Positions 31,970-41,300 of a stretch of DNA of 43,615 nucleotides are shown piece by piece. The stretch spans positions 1-43,615 of the forward strand of contig CALKMA010000024.1 of NCBI GenBank assembly GCA_937993755.1. Direction: 5' to 3'. Both the position numbers and the translations under genes were made by a program. Origin of the DNA: HGM13233 sp900762805 (GTDB lineage Bacteria > Bacillota > Clostridia > Oscillospirales > Ruminococcaceae). The stretch's first letter is position 1, and each line of letters begins with the position of its first letter. The notes beneath the pieces are model-generated. The model made no database searches. It saw only the letters and a program-made list of their open reading frames with translations, and was not told the DNA's origin.

Positions 31970-33067
31970 ATGACCGAAAAGCTCAAAAACATCGTGACGG
32001 TGGCGCTGCTGGGAGCCCTGCTGCTGACGCTTTCGGCGTGGGCCGTCGTCAAGCCCGCCGACGCTCTGTCGGAGAGCGAGCGCCGCCCGCTGGCGCAGCT
32101 GCCGGCCCTTTCGGGGCAGTCGCTGCTGTCGGGCCGCTTTATGGAGCAGTTCGAAAGCTACGCCCCCGACCAGTTCCCGCTGCGCGAGCAGTTCCGCTCG
32201 CTCAAGGCCTTCGCCGTGCTCGACCTGTTCCGTGAGAAGGACAACAACGGCATCTATCTCTCCGGCGGCTCGGCCGTCAAGCTCGAATATCCGCTCAGGG
32301 AAAGCTCGATCGCCCACGCCGCCGAGCGCTTTGGGTATATCTATGACCGTTACCTCGCGCCCGCCGGCTCCCGCGTCTTTCTGTCGGTCGTGCCCGATAA
32401 AAACTGCTACCTGGCGGCCGACAGCGGCTATCCGTCGCTCGACTATCAAAAGCTGACCGAACAGCTTCGGAGCGCTCTGCCGGCGTTCTCCTATATCGAC
32501 CTTTTCCCGCTGCTTGACGGCGACAGCTACTACCGCACCGATATCCACTGGCGGCAGGAGAAGCTGCCCGGCGTTGCGGCGCACATCGCCGCCGCAATGG
32601 GCGCGGCGCTGACGGGCGGCTATACCGAAAAAACGCTCGGCCGGCCCTTCTACGGCGTCTACTACGGGCAGGCGGCGCTGCCGCTCGCGCCCGACGAGCT
32701 GCGCTATCTCACCAGCCCCGCGCTCGACGGCTGCACCGTCTATAACCATGAGACACAAAAAACGACCGGTCTCTACGATATGGACAAGGCGGCCGGGAAC
32801 GATCCCTATGCGCTGTTCCTGTCCGGCTCGGTGTCGCTGCTGACCATTGAAAACCCCCATGCCGCCGACCGCGAGCTGATCGTCTTCCGCGATTCGTTCG
32901 GCAGCAGCCTTGTACCCCTGCTGGCCGAGGGCTACCGCCGCATCACGCTGGTGGATATCCGCTATCTCGCCAGCGCCCGCCTTGCCGACTTTATCGAATT
33001 CAACGGGCAGGACGTGCTGTTCCTTTACAGCGTGCCGGTGCTCAACAACAGCGAAACCCTCAAATGA
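31970..33067 (+). CDS. DHHW/AlgX-like extracytoplasmic protein
   Basis: A 365-residue protein with an N-terminal membrane anchor (about 8-27), then a SGNH/AlgX-like domain: NNGIYLSGG (GDSL-like first block), FLSVVPDKNCYLA, YYRTDIHW with Asp191 and His193, and IVFRDSFGSSLVPLL, which supplies the Ser. The usual DHHW motif is DIHW here, so one His is replaced by Ile while Asp, the second His and Trp are kept. It likely works with the MBOAT protein as the extracellular O-acetyl transfer partner. AGGAGG precedes ATG 31970, and a terminator follows the stop. Confidence 0.88.
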   Translation: MTEKLKNIVTVALLGALLLTLSAWAVVKPADALSESERRPLAQLPALSGQSLLSGRFMEQFESYAPDQFPLREQFRSLKAFAVLDLFREKDNNGIYLSGGSAVKLEYPLRESSIAHAAERFGYIYDRYLAPAGSRVFLSVVPDKNCYLAADSGYPSLDYQKLTEQLRSALPAFSYIDLFPLLDGDSYYRTDIHWRQEKLPGVAAHIAAAMGAALTGGYTEKTLGRPFYGVYYGQAALPLAPDELRYLTSPALDGCTVYNHETQKTTGLYDMDKAAGNDPYALFLSGSVSLLTIENPHAADRELIVFRDSFGSSLVPLLAEGYRRITLVDIRYLASARLADFIEFNGQDVLFLYSVPVLNNSETLK

Positions 33068-33086
33068 GCCGCCGGCGCCCGACGCG

Positions 33087-33123
33087 GGAGGCCCCGTCCA
33101 GGCCGGACGGGGCCTCCTTTTTT
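33087..33123 (+). terminator. Terminator of the MBOAT-DHHW operon
   Basis: A perfect 13-bp stem (33087-33099 with 33105-33117), 5-nt loop and TTTTTT. Confidence 0.92.
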
Positions 33124-33162
33124 GCGAAAAGCCGAAAATATTGCCGGCGGCGCGCCGCGCGC

Positions 33163-33191
33163 ATGACATCTGCTGCGGAATATGGTAAAAT
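33163..33191 (+). promoter_or_regulatory. Promoter of the DUF362-glpK genes
   Basis: ATGACA (33163-33168), 17 bp, TAAAAT (33186-33191), preceded by TATGG as an extended -10. Confidence 0.7.
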
Positions 33192-33224
33192 AGAGACAGC
33201 AAGCAAAATTTCGGAGGAATGTCT

Positions 33225-34328
33225 ATGGTAAGCAAGGTTTATTTTACCGATTTTCACATCGGCTTGGGGACCACCATTCTGGAGCGCTTTGAAAAGATGC
33301 TCCGCCGGGCCGGGCTGAACGACATGCCGCTCAAGGGCAAGCTGACCGCCATCAAGCTCCATTTCGGCGAGCTGGGCAATCTGGCCTACCTGCGCCCCAA
33401 CTATGCGCGCATCGTGGCCGATGTCGTCAGGCAGGCCGGCGGCATCCCCTTCCTGACCGACTGCAACACCCTCTATGTCGGCAGCCGCAAAAATGCCGTC
33501 GAGCATCTCGATACGGCCTATGCCAACGGCTTCTCGCCGCTGACCACCGGCTGCCATGTCATCATCGCCGACGGCCTGCGCGGCCTCGATGAGGTGCTCA
33601 TCCCCGTCAATGGAGCCTACGTCCGCGAGGCCAAGATCGGATCGGCCATCGCCGAGGCCGAGGCGCTCATCTCGCTGACCCATTTCAAGGGGCACGAATC
33701 GACCGGCTTCGGCGGCGCGCTCAAAAATCTCGGCATGGGCAGCGGCAGCCGCGCCGGCAAGATGGAGATGCACTCCTCCGGCAAGCCGAGCGTCGCTTAT
33801 ACCGAACGCTGCGTCGGCTGCGGCCGCTGTGTGCGCATCTGCGCCCACGGCGCGCCGCGCGTGGAAAACGGCAAGGCCGCCATCGACCAGAACAAATGCG
33901 TCGGCTGCGGCCGCTGCATCGGCGCCTGCCCGACCGACGCCATCGAGGCCGGCGACAACCACAGCAATGAGATCCTGCTGAAAAAGATCGACGAATATAC
34001 CAAAGCCGTGGTGGCCGGCAAGCCCTGCTTCCACATCGCCGTCGTCTGCGACGTATCGCCTGTCTGCGACTGCCGCGCCGACAACGACCTGCCCATCATC
34101 CCCAACGTCGGCATGTTTGCCTCCCTCGACCCTGTGGCGCTCGACCGCGCCTGCGTCGATGCCTGCAACCGGATGCCGCGCATCGTCGGCTCGGCGGCCG
34201 ACAGGCATGACGGCCGCTCCGACCTGTTCGACGCCGTCAACCCCGGCACTGACTGGCGTGTCGGGCTGGATTACGCCGAAGAGCTCGGCCTCGGCTCGCA
34301 GCAGTACGAGCTGATCACCATCCGCTGA
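33225..34328 (+). CDS. DUF362 protein with two [4Fe-4S] ferredoxin clusters
   Basis: A 367-residue protein: an N-terminal DUF362 domain (AIKLHFGELGNLAYLRPNYAR, THFKGHESTGFGGALKNLGMG), then a ferredoxin-like double cluster with Cys196/199/202/206 (CVGCGRCVRIC) and Cys225/228/231/235 (CVGCGRCIGACP), then a C-terminal DUF362 portion with VVCDVSPVCDCRADND. DUF362 proteins are common in anaerobes; their substrate is not established, though electron transfer is implied. ATG 33225 is preferred over 33219 because GGAGG sits seven bases before it but only one before the earlier ATG. It lies 28 bp upstream of glpK, likely cotranscribed. Confidence 0.88.
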   Translation: MVSKVYFTDFHIGLGTTILERFEKMLRRAGLNDMPLKGKLTAIKLHFGELGNLAYLRPNYARIVADVVRQAGGIPFLTDCNTLYVGSRKNAVEHLDTAYANGFSPLTTGCHVIIADGLRGLDEVLIPVNGAYVREAKIGSAIAEAEALISLTHFKGHESTGFGGALKNLGMGSGSRAGKMEMHSSGKPSVAYTERCVGCGRCVRICAHGAPRVENGKAAIDQNKCVGCGRCIGACPTDAIEAGDNHSNEILLKKIDEYTKAVVAGKPCFHIAVVCDVSPVCDCRADNDLPIIPNVGMFASLDPVALDRACVDACNRMPRIVGSAADRHDGRSDLFDAVNPGTDWRVGLDYAEELGLGSQQYELITIR

Positions 34329-34356
34329 GCCGCGCCGCACGAAAGGAGCCAGCATC

Positions 34357-35850
34357 ATGTCAAGGTATGTCATCGCCCTCGATCAGGGCACGACCAGCTC
34401 GCGCGCCATCATTTTTGACGAGCACCAGAACATCGTCGAGCTTGCCCAGCGCGAATTCACCCAGCTCTATCCCAAGCCCGGCTATGTCGAGCACGACCCC
34501 ATGGAGATCTATTCGACCCAGTACAGCGTTCTCAACGAGGTCATCGCCAAGAGCGGCATCGACCCCGAAGATATTGCCGCCATCGGCATCACCAACCAGC
34601 GCGAAACGACGATTGTATGGGACAAGACGACCGGCCGCCCCGTCTACAACGCCATCGTCTGGCAGTGCCGCCGCACCGCCCCCATCTGCGAGGAGCTGGT
34701 CAGGCGCGGCCTCGGCGACACGGTACACCGCAAGACCGGCCTCATCATCGACGCCTACTTCAGCGGCACCAAAATCAAGTGGATCCTCGACCATGTCGAG
34801 GGCGCCCGCGAAAAGGCCGAGCGCGGCGAGCTGCTGTTCGGCAACGTTGACAGCTGGCTGGTCTGGAAGCTGACGGGCGGCCGGGTACACGTTACCGATT
34901 ACACCAACGCCTCGCGCACCATGCTGTTCAATATCCACACACTGAGCTGGGACAAGGAGCTGTGCGCCGAGCTGGGCGTGCCGCTGTCGATGCTGCCGCA
35001 GGTCAGGCGCAGCAGCGGCATCTTCGGCTTCACCAACCTCGGCGGCACCGAGGTGCCCATCGCCGGCATTGCCGGCGACCAGCAGGCCGCCCTGTTCGGG
35101 CAGACCTGCTTTGCCGAGGGCGACGTCAAGAACACCTACGGCACCGGCTGCTTTATGCTGATGAATACCGGCCGCACCGCCTGCGAGAGCCGCAACGGCC
35201 TTGTTACCACCATCGCAGCCTCGACCGAGGAGACCGGCGTGCAGTACGCGCTGGAGGGCTCGGTTTTTGTGGGCGGCGCCGTCATGCAGTGGCTGCGGGA
35301 CGAGCTGGGGCTCATCCGCGAATCGTCGGACGCCAGCTATTTCTCGCAGAAGGTCAAGGATTCCAACGGCGTCTACATCGTGCCGGCCTTTACCGGCCTC
35401 GGCGCGCCCTACTGGGATATGTACGCGCGCGGCATCATCGTGGGGCTGACGCGCGGCGTCACCCGCAACCACATCATCCGCGCCGCCAACGAATCCATTG
35501 CCTACCAGTGCCGCACACTGCTGAAGGCCATGGAGCAGGACACCGGCCGCACCATCTCTGAGCTGAGGGTCGATGGCGGCGCCTCGGCCGACCGCTTCCT
35601 GATGCAGTTCCAGTCGGACATTATGAACGTGCGGGTGCGCCGCCCCATGATCCGCGAGACAACGGCGCTCGGCGCGGCCTATCTGGCCGGCCTTGCCACC
35701 GGCGTCTGGCGCGATCTCGACGATATCCGCTCGCAGTGGACGCTCGACAGCACCTTTGAGCCGGATATGGACGAGGAAACGCGCGAGCGCCTCTGCCGCG
35801 GCTTTGACCGCGCCGTCGCGCTGACCCGCGGCTGGGCCAAAGAGCAGTAG
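34357..35850 (+). CDS. glpK: Glycerol kinase
   Basis: A cytoplasmic FGGY-family kinase phosphorylating glycerol to sn-glycerol 3-phosphate, 497 residues. It opens YVIALDQGTTSSRAIIFDE (phosphate loop). Further signatures are GITNQRETTIVWDKTTG, the catalytic-base region GIAGDQQAALFGQ, and ELRVDGGASADRFLMQFQ. Full length. Start ATG 34357 follows AAAGGAG. No glycerol facilitator or GlpD/GlpO gene is adjacent; the 28-bp spacing to the DUF362 gene suggests cotranscription. The GDPD gene at 21 kb could supply glycerol 3-phosphate separately. Confidence 0.97.
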   Translation: MSRYVIALDQGTTSSRAIIFDEHQNIVELAQREFTQLYPKPGYVEHDPMEIYSTQYSVLNEVIAKSGIDPEDIAAIGITNQRETTIVWDKTTGRPVYNAIVWQCRRTAPICEELVRRGLGDTVHRKTGLIIDAYFSGTKIKWILDHVEGAREKAERGELLFGNVDSWLVWKLTGGRVHVTDYTNASRTMLFNIHTLSWDKELCAELGVPLSMLPQVRRSSGIFGFTNLGGTEVPIAGIAGDQQAALFGQTCFAEGDVKNTYGTGCFMLMNTGRTACESRNGLVTTIAASTEETGVQYALEGSVFVGGAVMQWLRDELGLIRESSDASYFSQKVKDSNGVYIVPAFTGLGAPYWDMYARGIIVGLTRGVTRNHIIRAANESIAYQCRTLLKAMEQDTGRTISELRVDGGASADRFLMQFQSDIMNVRVRRPMIRETTALGAAYLAGLATGVWRDLDDIRSQWTLDSTFEPDMDEETRERLCRGFDRAVALTRGWAKEQ

Positions 35851-35999
35851 CCGGCTGACCCGGAGCCTCTCCCGGCCTGCGGTCGGGGCGGCTAAGCGCC
35901 CGATGGGAGGCCGCCGCCCGCTGCGGCGCGCCGCCTGACCGGAAAACGGCGGCGGGCACGGGTCAGTCAAGGCTCAAACGGCACAAGCAAGCAGCACAA

Positions 36000-36031
36000 G
36001 AAGAGGCCCCGCCGTTCGGCGGGGCCTCTTC
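36000..36031. terminator. Bidirectional terminator between glpK and the DUF975-like gene
   Basis: A perfect 14-bp stem (36000-36013 with 36018-36031) and 4-nt loop between convergent genes, with short T-rich flanks (CTTCT) on both strands. The rest of 35851-35999 is GC-rich and has no gene. Confidence 0.7.
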
Positions 36032-36054
36032 TACAAGCAATTTCCTTCAGCGGG

Positions 36055-36948
36055 TCAGGCCGTGGGACCGTTGGGGTCGGTCGGCTGGACCGGCTGAGTG
36101 GGCTGCGGCGCGGGCTGAACCGGCTGGACCGGCTGGACCGGCTGAACCGGCTGAACCGGCTGAGCGGCCTGCTGTGCCTGCATCTGGGCCTGCATCTGAG
36201 CCTGCATCTGGGCTTGCATCTGAGCCTGCATTTGTGCCTTTATCTGGGCTTCCATCTGGGCCTTCATCTGCTTTTCCATGGCGCGCTGCTGGGCGGCGGC
36301 TGCGAACTTGGCGGGATCGACGCCGTTTCGGATCTCCTCATAGAAGGCGGCGGGGATAAGGTTCATGACCAGCGGAGCAAACAGCGCAACGGCGATGATG
36401 GCCACAACCAGGATGAGACGGAACAGGATGCCGACATAGGGGATGCGGCTGAGCAGCATCAGGAGGGAGAGACCCACCGAGATGCCGACGGCAAGCAGGA
36501 TATCAGCCAGGAACATCTTTCCCTTGTAGCCCTGCGTCATCTCCATTGATTTTTTGAGCGCGTCGTTGGGGGACATGCCCTCATAGTCGGCAAGAATGTA
36601 CGGGGTAAAGCGGTAGGAATATGCTTTGATGATACCCATAACGGGCACCATGCCCCAGATGAACTGCCAGAGGAACATCCAGCCCATACCGGCCGCGGTG
36701 CGGACAAAGGAATAGAACCCCACGAACAGATCCTTGGAGTTGATCTCGCCGCCGCGGATGCCGGCAAGGTAGACCATCGCTATGCCCAGATTGAGGACCA
36801 GAACGATGGCAAGGCCGATCATTGGCGTAAAGGCATTCAGCGCCATGGCGAGGCCGGTCAGCAGGTCGGCCAGCAGGGACATGCCCCAAAGGCGGATCGG
36901 CTTTTTGGCGACGACCGAGAACACTTTTCCGTAAATGTACTTTACCAT
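36055..36948 (-). CDS. DUF975-like membrane protein with a repetitive QMQA/PVQ tail
   Basis: A 297-residue integral membrane protein. About residues 1-215 contain some six hydrophobic helices, with FTPYILADYEGMSPNDALKKSMEMTQGYK in the middle, a block I associate with DUF975-type proteins. From about 227 the chain becomes low complexity: about nine repeats of a 4-residue QMxA motif (227-261), then about five PVQ repeats and a Pro/Gln-rich end. The nucleotide units (12 and 9 bp) are multiples of three, so copy-number changes would keep the frame. ATG 36948 is chosen because AGGAG is nine bases upstream; a TTG two codons earlier is too close to it. Function unknown. Confidence 0.75.
   Translation of the reverse strand: MVKYIYGKVFSVVAKKPIRLWGMSLLADLLTGLAMALNAFTPMIGLAIVLVLNLGIAMVYLAGIRGGEINSKDLFVGFYSFVRTAAGMGWMFLWQFIWGMVPVMGIIKAYSYRFTPYILADYEGMSPNDALKKSMEMTQGYKGKMFLADILLAVGISVGLSLLMLLSRIPYVGILFRLILVVAIIAVALFAPLVMNLIPAAFYEEIRNGVDPAKFAAAAQQRAMEKQMKAQMEAQIKAQMQAQMQAQMQAQMQAQMQAQQAAQPVQPVQPVQPVQPVQPAPQPTQPVQPTDPNGPTA
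36118..36260. repeat. Tandem repeats encoding the QMQA and PVQ tail
   Basis: 9-bp units (CTGAACCGG/CTGGACCGG variants) at about 36118-36160 and 12-bp units (GCCTGCATCTGG/GCCTGCATCTGA variants) at about 36172-36260, inside the membrane-protein gene. Confidence 0.85.
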
Positions 36949-37064
36949 TTGCAAAAACTCCTTTTATGGAAAAATTAAGGATGTATGAGAGCCCGCCGGC
37001 TGCCCGGAAGGGATCATCTGATGAGAGACGCGGACTTTGACGCAATTGTTAAGCTTCTATGAAC

Positions 37065-37093
37065 ATTTTACCACACTTCTTTTCATATTTCAA
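37065..37093 (-). promoter_or_regulatory. SigmaA-type promoter of the DUF975-like gene
   Basis: On the minus strand, TTGAAA (37093-37088), 17 bp, TAAAAT (37070-37065), giving a leader of about 110 nt. Confidence 0.8.
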
Positions 37094-37354
37094 CTGTCCA
37101 GAGCGGGTAGTTATGTATAATTTATGATATTCGGCTGAATTAGATGTAATTGACCGCAAAAAAACGGCGACCGGCAGCTGTTTTTTCGACTTTTTTCGAT
37201 TTTTTGCCCATTCATAAAGAGATGCGTTATGAAAAACAGGCCCGAAGCCTTCGTGCTGCGGGCGGCGGGGCGTTCCGGGGAAGGCACGGGACACGCGGGA
37301 AGCCCACCCTGCCCGCAGCTTGCCGCGCTTGCCCCTGAGCCTCCTCTTTTTCGA

Positions 37355-37383
37355 TTGCAGGGCGGCGGCCAATATGGTATAAT
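37355..37383 (+). promoter_or_regulatory. Promoter of pth-mfd with a long leader
   Basis: TTGCAG (37355-37360), 17 bp, perfect TATAAT (37378-37383). The leader to the pth start is about 340 nt. I recognise no riboswitch or RNA gene in it; GCGTGC/GCACGC-type hairpins near 37460-37490 are the only structure. Confidence 0.65.
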
Positions 37384-37729
37384 AATTATTTGCCAAATCC
37401 CGCTGATGCCGCTCCGACAGGCACCCCGCCGCTGCTTTGCCGGCGATCGGCAGCGCTTTCATGGTAAAGCGTGCTTCCCCGCACGCTTCCGGGGCCGGCC
37501 CCATGATTATAGACTGAGCCGGATCGCACCGAGCCTTTCCGGCCCTCCTGAGCAGCTGCCCGCGCCCTATGTTTTGTCTGTTCTTGGCCCGCTCCATGCG
37601 ATCCGCGCCTCCGGCCGGACATTGCCCCGCCCGCCGCCCCATCATTTGAAACACATCCCTTTTTCATCCGAAAAATACAGAAGCATCACCGACGGCGGCC
37701 CGACCGCCGCCAAAGGAGGACACGCCGCC

Positions 37730-38317
37730 ATGCTGTTCAGACAAAAGCCCCAATTCATCATCGCCGGCCTCGGCAACCCAGGCGAGCAGTATGCCGCCAC
37801 ACGGCACAACTGCGGCTACGAGGCGCTCGACTACATCGCCGCCCAGTGCGGTGCGGCCGTCAAGCGCAAGAAGTTCGAGGCGCTGACCGGCACCGCTCTG
37901 CTGTCCGGGCAGCCGGTGCTGCTGATGAAGCCGCTGACCTATATGAACCTGTCGGGCAGCGCCGTCGGCGCCGCCGCGCGCTACTACGGCATCCCCGCCG
38001 CCCATGTGCTCGTGCTGTGCGACGATATCAACCTTCCCTGCGGTGCCATCCGCATCCGCCCCGGCGGGTCGGCCGGCGGCCACAACGGCTTGAAAAGCAT
38101 CATCGTCTGCCTTTCGGGCGAGGGCTTCCCCCGCATCCGCATCGGCGTCGGCCGCGACCGCGGCGACGATCTGCGGGATTTCGTGCTCGAAAGGCCCTCG
38201 GCCGCCGAACGACAGCTCATCACCGGCCGCCATGCCGATATCTATGCCGCCGCCCAGCTCATTTTGTCGGGCGATACGGAAGGGGCCATGTCCCACTTCA
38301 ATTCCTTCAAAAGGTAA
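37730..38317 (+). CDS. pth: Peptidyl-tRNA hydrolase
   Basis: A cytoplasmic enzyme releasing tRNA from peptidyl-tRNA drop-off products. The 195-residue protein is normal for the family: GLGNPGEQYAATRHNCGYEALD (Asn and catalytic His), LTYMNLSGSAVG, LCDDINLPCGAIRIRPGGSAGGHNGL (Asp and Asn), and GVGRDRGD. ATG 37730 has AAAGGAGGA eight bases upstream; the reading frame is open far upstream, but that part has no ribosome site and is not conserved-looking. It is followed after 6 bp by mfd, a common gene order in Firmicutes. Confidence 0.96.
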   Translation: MLFRQKPQFIIAGLGNPGEQYAATRHNCGYEALDYIAAQCGAAVKRKKFEALTGTALLSGQPVLLMKPLTYMNLSGSAVGAAARYYGIPAAHVLVLCDDINLPCGAIRIRPGGSAGGHNGLKSIIVCLSGEGFPRIRIGVGRDRGDDLRDFVLERPSAAERQLITGRHADIYAAAQLILSGDTEGAMSHFNSFKR

Positions 38318-38323
38318 ACCCCC

Positions 38324-41300
38324 ATGCGTTTGTTTGAAGCCATCGAAAATCAACCCATCTTCCGCGAGCTGGCGGCGGCCGTCGCTTCGGGCGGCTACCC
38401 CGCCGGCGTATTCGGCTCAACGCCCTTTGTGGCCTCGCTGCTGGCTGCCGTCTACGCCCGCCGTCAGCAGACGGTCGTCATCGCGCTGTTTGCCAACGAC
38501 GGCGAGGCCTCCCGCGCCGCCGAGGATCTTTCCCGTCTCGGCTTTGACGCCGAAGCCTTTATCAGCCGCGATATCGTGCTCATCGACGTGGAAAGCGTCT
38601 CGCATGAGGCCGAACAGGCGCGCCTGCTGACGCTCGGCCGCCTGCTCCGCGGCGGCTGCGAGGTGGTATGCGCCTCGGCCGACGCCGGCATGCAGCCGGT
38701 CATCCCGCGCCGGCAGCTGAGTGAAAAGGCCTTCAGCGTCAAGCTGGGAGAGACGCTCCCGATAGGAACGCTGACCGCCCGCCTGCTGGCGGCCGGCTTT
38801 GTCCGCGTGTCGGAGGTCGAGGCCTCCGGCCAGTTCGCTGTGCGCGGCGGCATCGTCGATATCTTCCCCTGCACCAGCGACACGCCGGTGCGGCTCGACT
38901 ATTTCGGCGACACGGTGGAGGAAATGTTCCGCATCGACGCCGCAACGCAGCGGCGCAGCGTCTCCATCGCAGAAGTGTTCCTTTCGCCCGCCCGCGAAAC
39001 GCTGATCCCGCCGGCGCTGGCCGACACAATACGGAAGGCAGCCGCCGGCGCCCCCGAAAAGCTGAAAAGCATCTACCTGCGCGACGCCGAGCTGCTGCAA
39101 AGCGGCGGCGAGCCGCCGACCGGCGACCGCTATATGCCCTTTTTGTGGGAAAAATGCGAAACGCTGTTCGACTTTCTGCCCGACGCGCCGGTTTTTGTCT
39201 GTTCGGCGGCCGAGGTGCAGGAGCGCGCCAAAAACGGGCTGCTGTGCGGCGAGCAGGAGCTTTCGGCGCTGGTCGAGGGCGGGCTGCTCAGCCGCGGGCA
39301 CTACCGCTTTTTCCTGCCCAAGCCGCTGCCGGCCGAGCGCGTCTCGGCCTATTTCGAGGCCTTTACCCGCGACGTCGGCGCGCGCCTCAGCACGGTTCTC
39401 AGCCTGCGCGGCTGCACCGAGCTGCGCTGGGGCGGAGACAGCCGCCAGCTGCGTGAGGACGCCCGCGGCTACCAGGAGGAAAACTATCAGGTGGCGGTGC
39501 TGGCCGGCACCCGTCGCGCCGCCCGCAATATGTGCGATGACCTGCTGCGCGAGGGGCTGACGGCCGCCGTCACCACCGACGTTATCGTACAGCCCGACTG
39601 CATATCGGTCACCCACCTGTCTCTCAACCGCGGCTTTCTCATCCCGGCCTTCGGCATCTGTGTGATATCGACCACCCGGCATGAGCAGCTGTCGGCCTCC
39701 TCCCGCTCCTACCGCAAAAGCGGGCGCGGCATCGGCTCGCTTTCCGATATCAGCAAGGGCGATTATGTTGTCCACGCCAGTCACGGCATCGGCGTCTACG
39801 CCGGCATCAAGACCATCGACTTCCATGGCGTTGTCAAGGATTATATCACCATCAACTACAAGGGCGGCGACGTGCTGTATGTGCCGGTCACCCAGCTCGA
39901 TCAGGTATCGCAGTATGTCGCGCCCTCCGAGCAGAAGGAGCCCCCCATCGCCCGCCTCAATTCGGGCGAGTGGCAGAAAACGCGCCAGAGCGTCTACCGC
40001 AGCGCCCGCGACATGGCCAAGGAGCTGATCCAGCTCTACGCCCGCCGTGAAAAGGAGCAGGGCGTCCGCTTCCCGGAGGACGACGACTGGCAGCGCGACT
40101 TCGAGCTGCGCTTTGCCTACAGCGAAACCGACGACCAGATGCGCAGCATCGGCGAGGTCAAGCAGGACATGGAGCGCAGCCGCCCTATGGACCGCCTTCT
40201 GTGCGGTGACGTCGGTGTCGGCAAAACCGAGGTCGCCATGCGCGCCGCCTTCAAATGCGTGGACGGCGGTTATCAGTGCGCGCTGCTCGTGCCCACCACC
40301 ATTCTGGCGTGGCAGCATTATCAGTCCTTCCTTGAACGGTTCGACGGCTTCCCCGTTCGCATCGCCATGCTGTCGCGCTTTTCAACGCCGCTTCAGGTCA
40401 AGGAGGCCGTCAAGGGCATCCGCGACGGCTCGGTCGATATCGCCATCGGCACCCATCGGCTGCTGCAGAAGGATATCCAGTTCAAAAAGCTTGGGCTCCT
40501 CATCGTCGATGAGGAGCAGCGCTTCGGCGTGGCGCATAAGGAAAAGCTCAAGCAGGCGGCGGCCGGGGTCGATGTGCTGACACTGTCGGCCACTCCCATC
40601 CCGCGCACCCTGAGCATGGCGCTGAGCGGCATCCGCGATATGTCGGTCATCGAGCAGGCGCCGCAGGGCCGCCAGCCGGTGCAGACCTACGTCGTTGAGT
40701 ACGACGACAGCCTCATCGGCGACGCCATCCGGCGCGAGCTGGCCCGCGGCGGGCAGGTCTATTATCTTCACAATCATGTAGAGGATATCGAGAGCTGCGC
40801 CGAGCGGCTGCGCCGGCTGGCCCCCGACGCACATATCGAGATCGCCCACGGAAAGATGGACGAGGCCTCGCTGTCGCGCGTGTGGGCCAGGCTGCTGGGC
40901 GGCGAGTGCGATATCCTTGTCTGCACCACCATCATCGAGACGGGCGTCGATGTGCCCAACTGCAACACGCTCATCGTTGAAAACGCCGACGCCATGGGTC
41001 TGTCGCAGCTCTACCAGCTGCGCGGCCGCGTCGGGCGCAGCAGCCGCCGCGCCTACGCCTACTTTACATTCCGGCGCGACAAGGTGCTGACCGAGGTAGC
41101 CACCAAGCGCCTGTCGGCCATCCGCGATTTCACCGATTTCGGCAGCGGCTACAAAATCGCCATGCGCGACCTCCAGATCCGCGGCGCCGGCAATTTCCTT
41201 AACGCCAGTCAGAGCGGCCATATGCACGCGGTGGGCTACGATATGTATATCAAGATATTGGAGGACGCCATCAACGACGAGAAGGGCGTCGCACGGCCCG

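Noticed and set aside
31187..33235. A 682-codon minus-strand open frame over the MBOAT/DHHW genes
   Set aside because: Antisense shadow of two clear genes with biased composition and no family features.
36955..37729. Minus-strand open frames of 93 and 201 codons between the membrane-protein gene and pth
   Set aside because: No ribosome sites or recognisable domains; one runs through two promoter elements.
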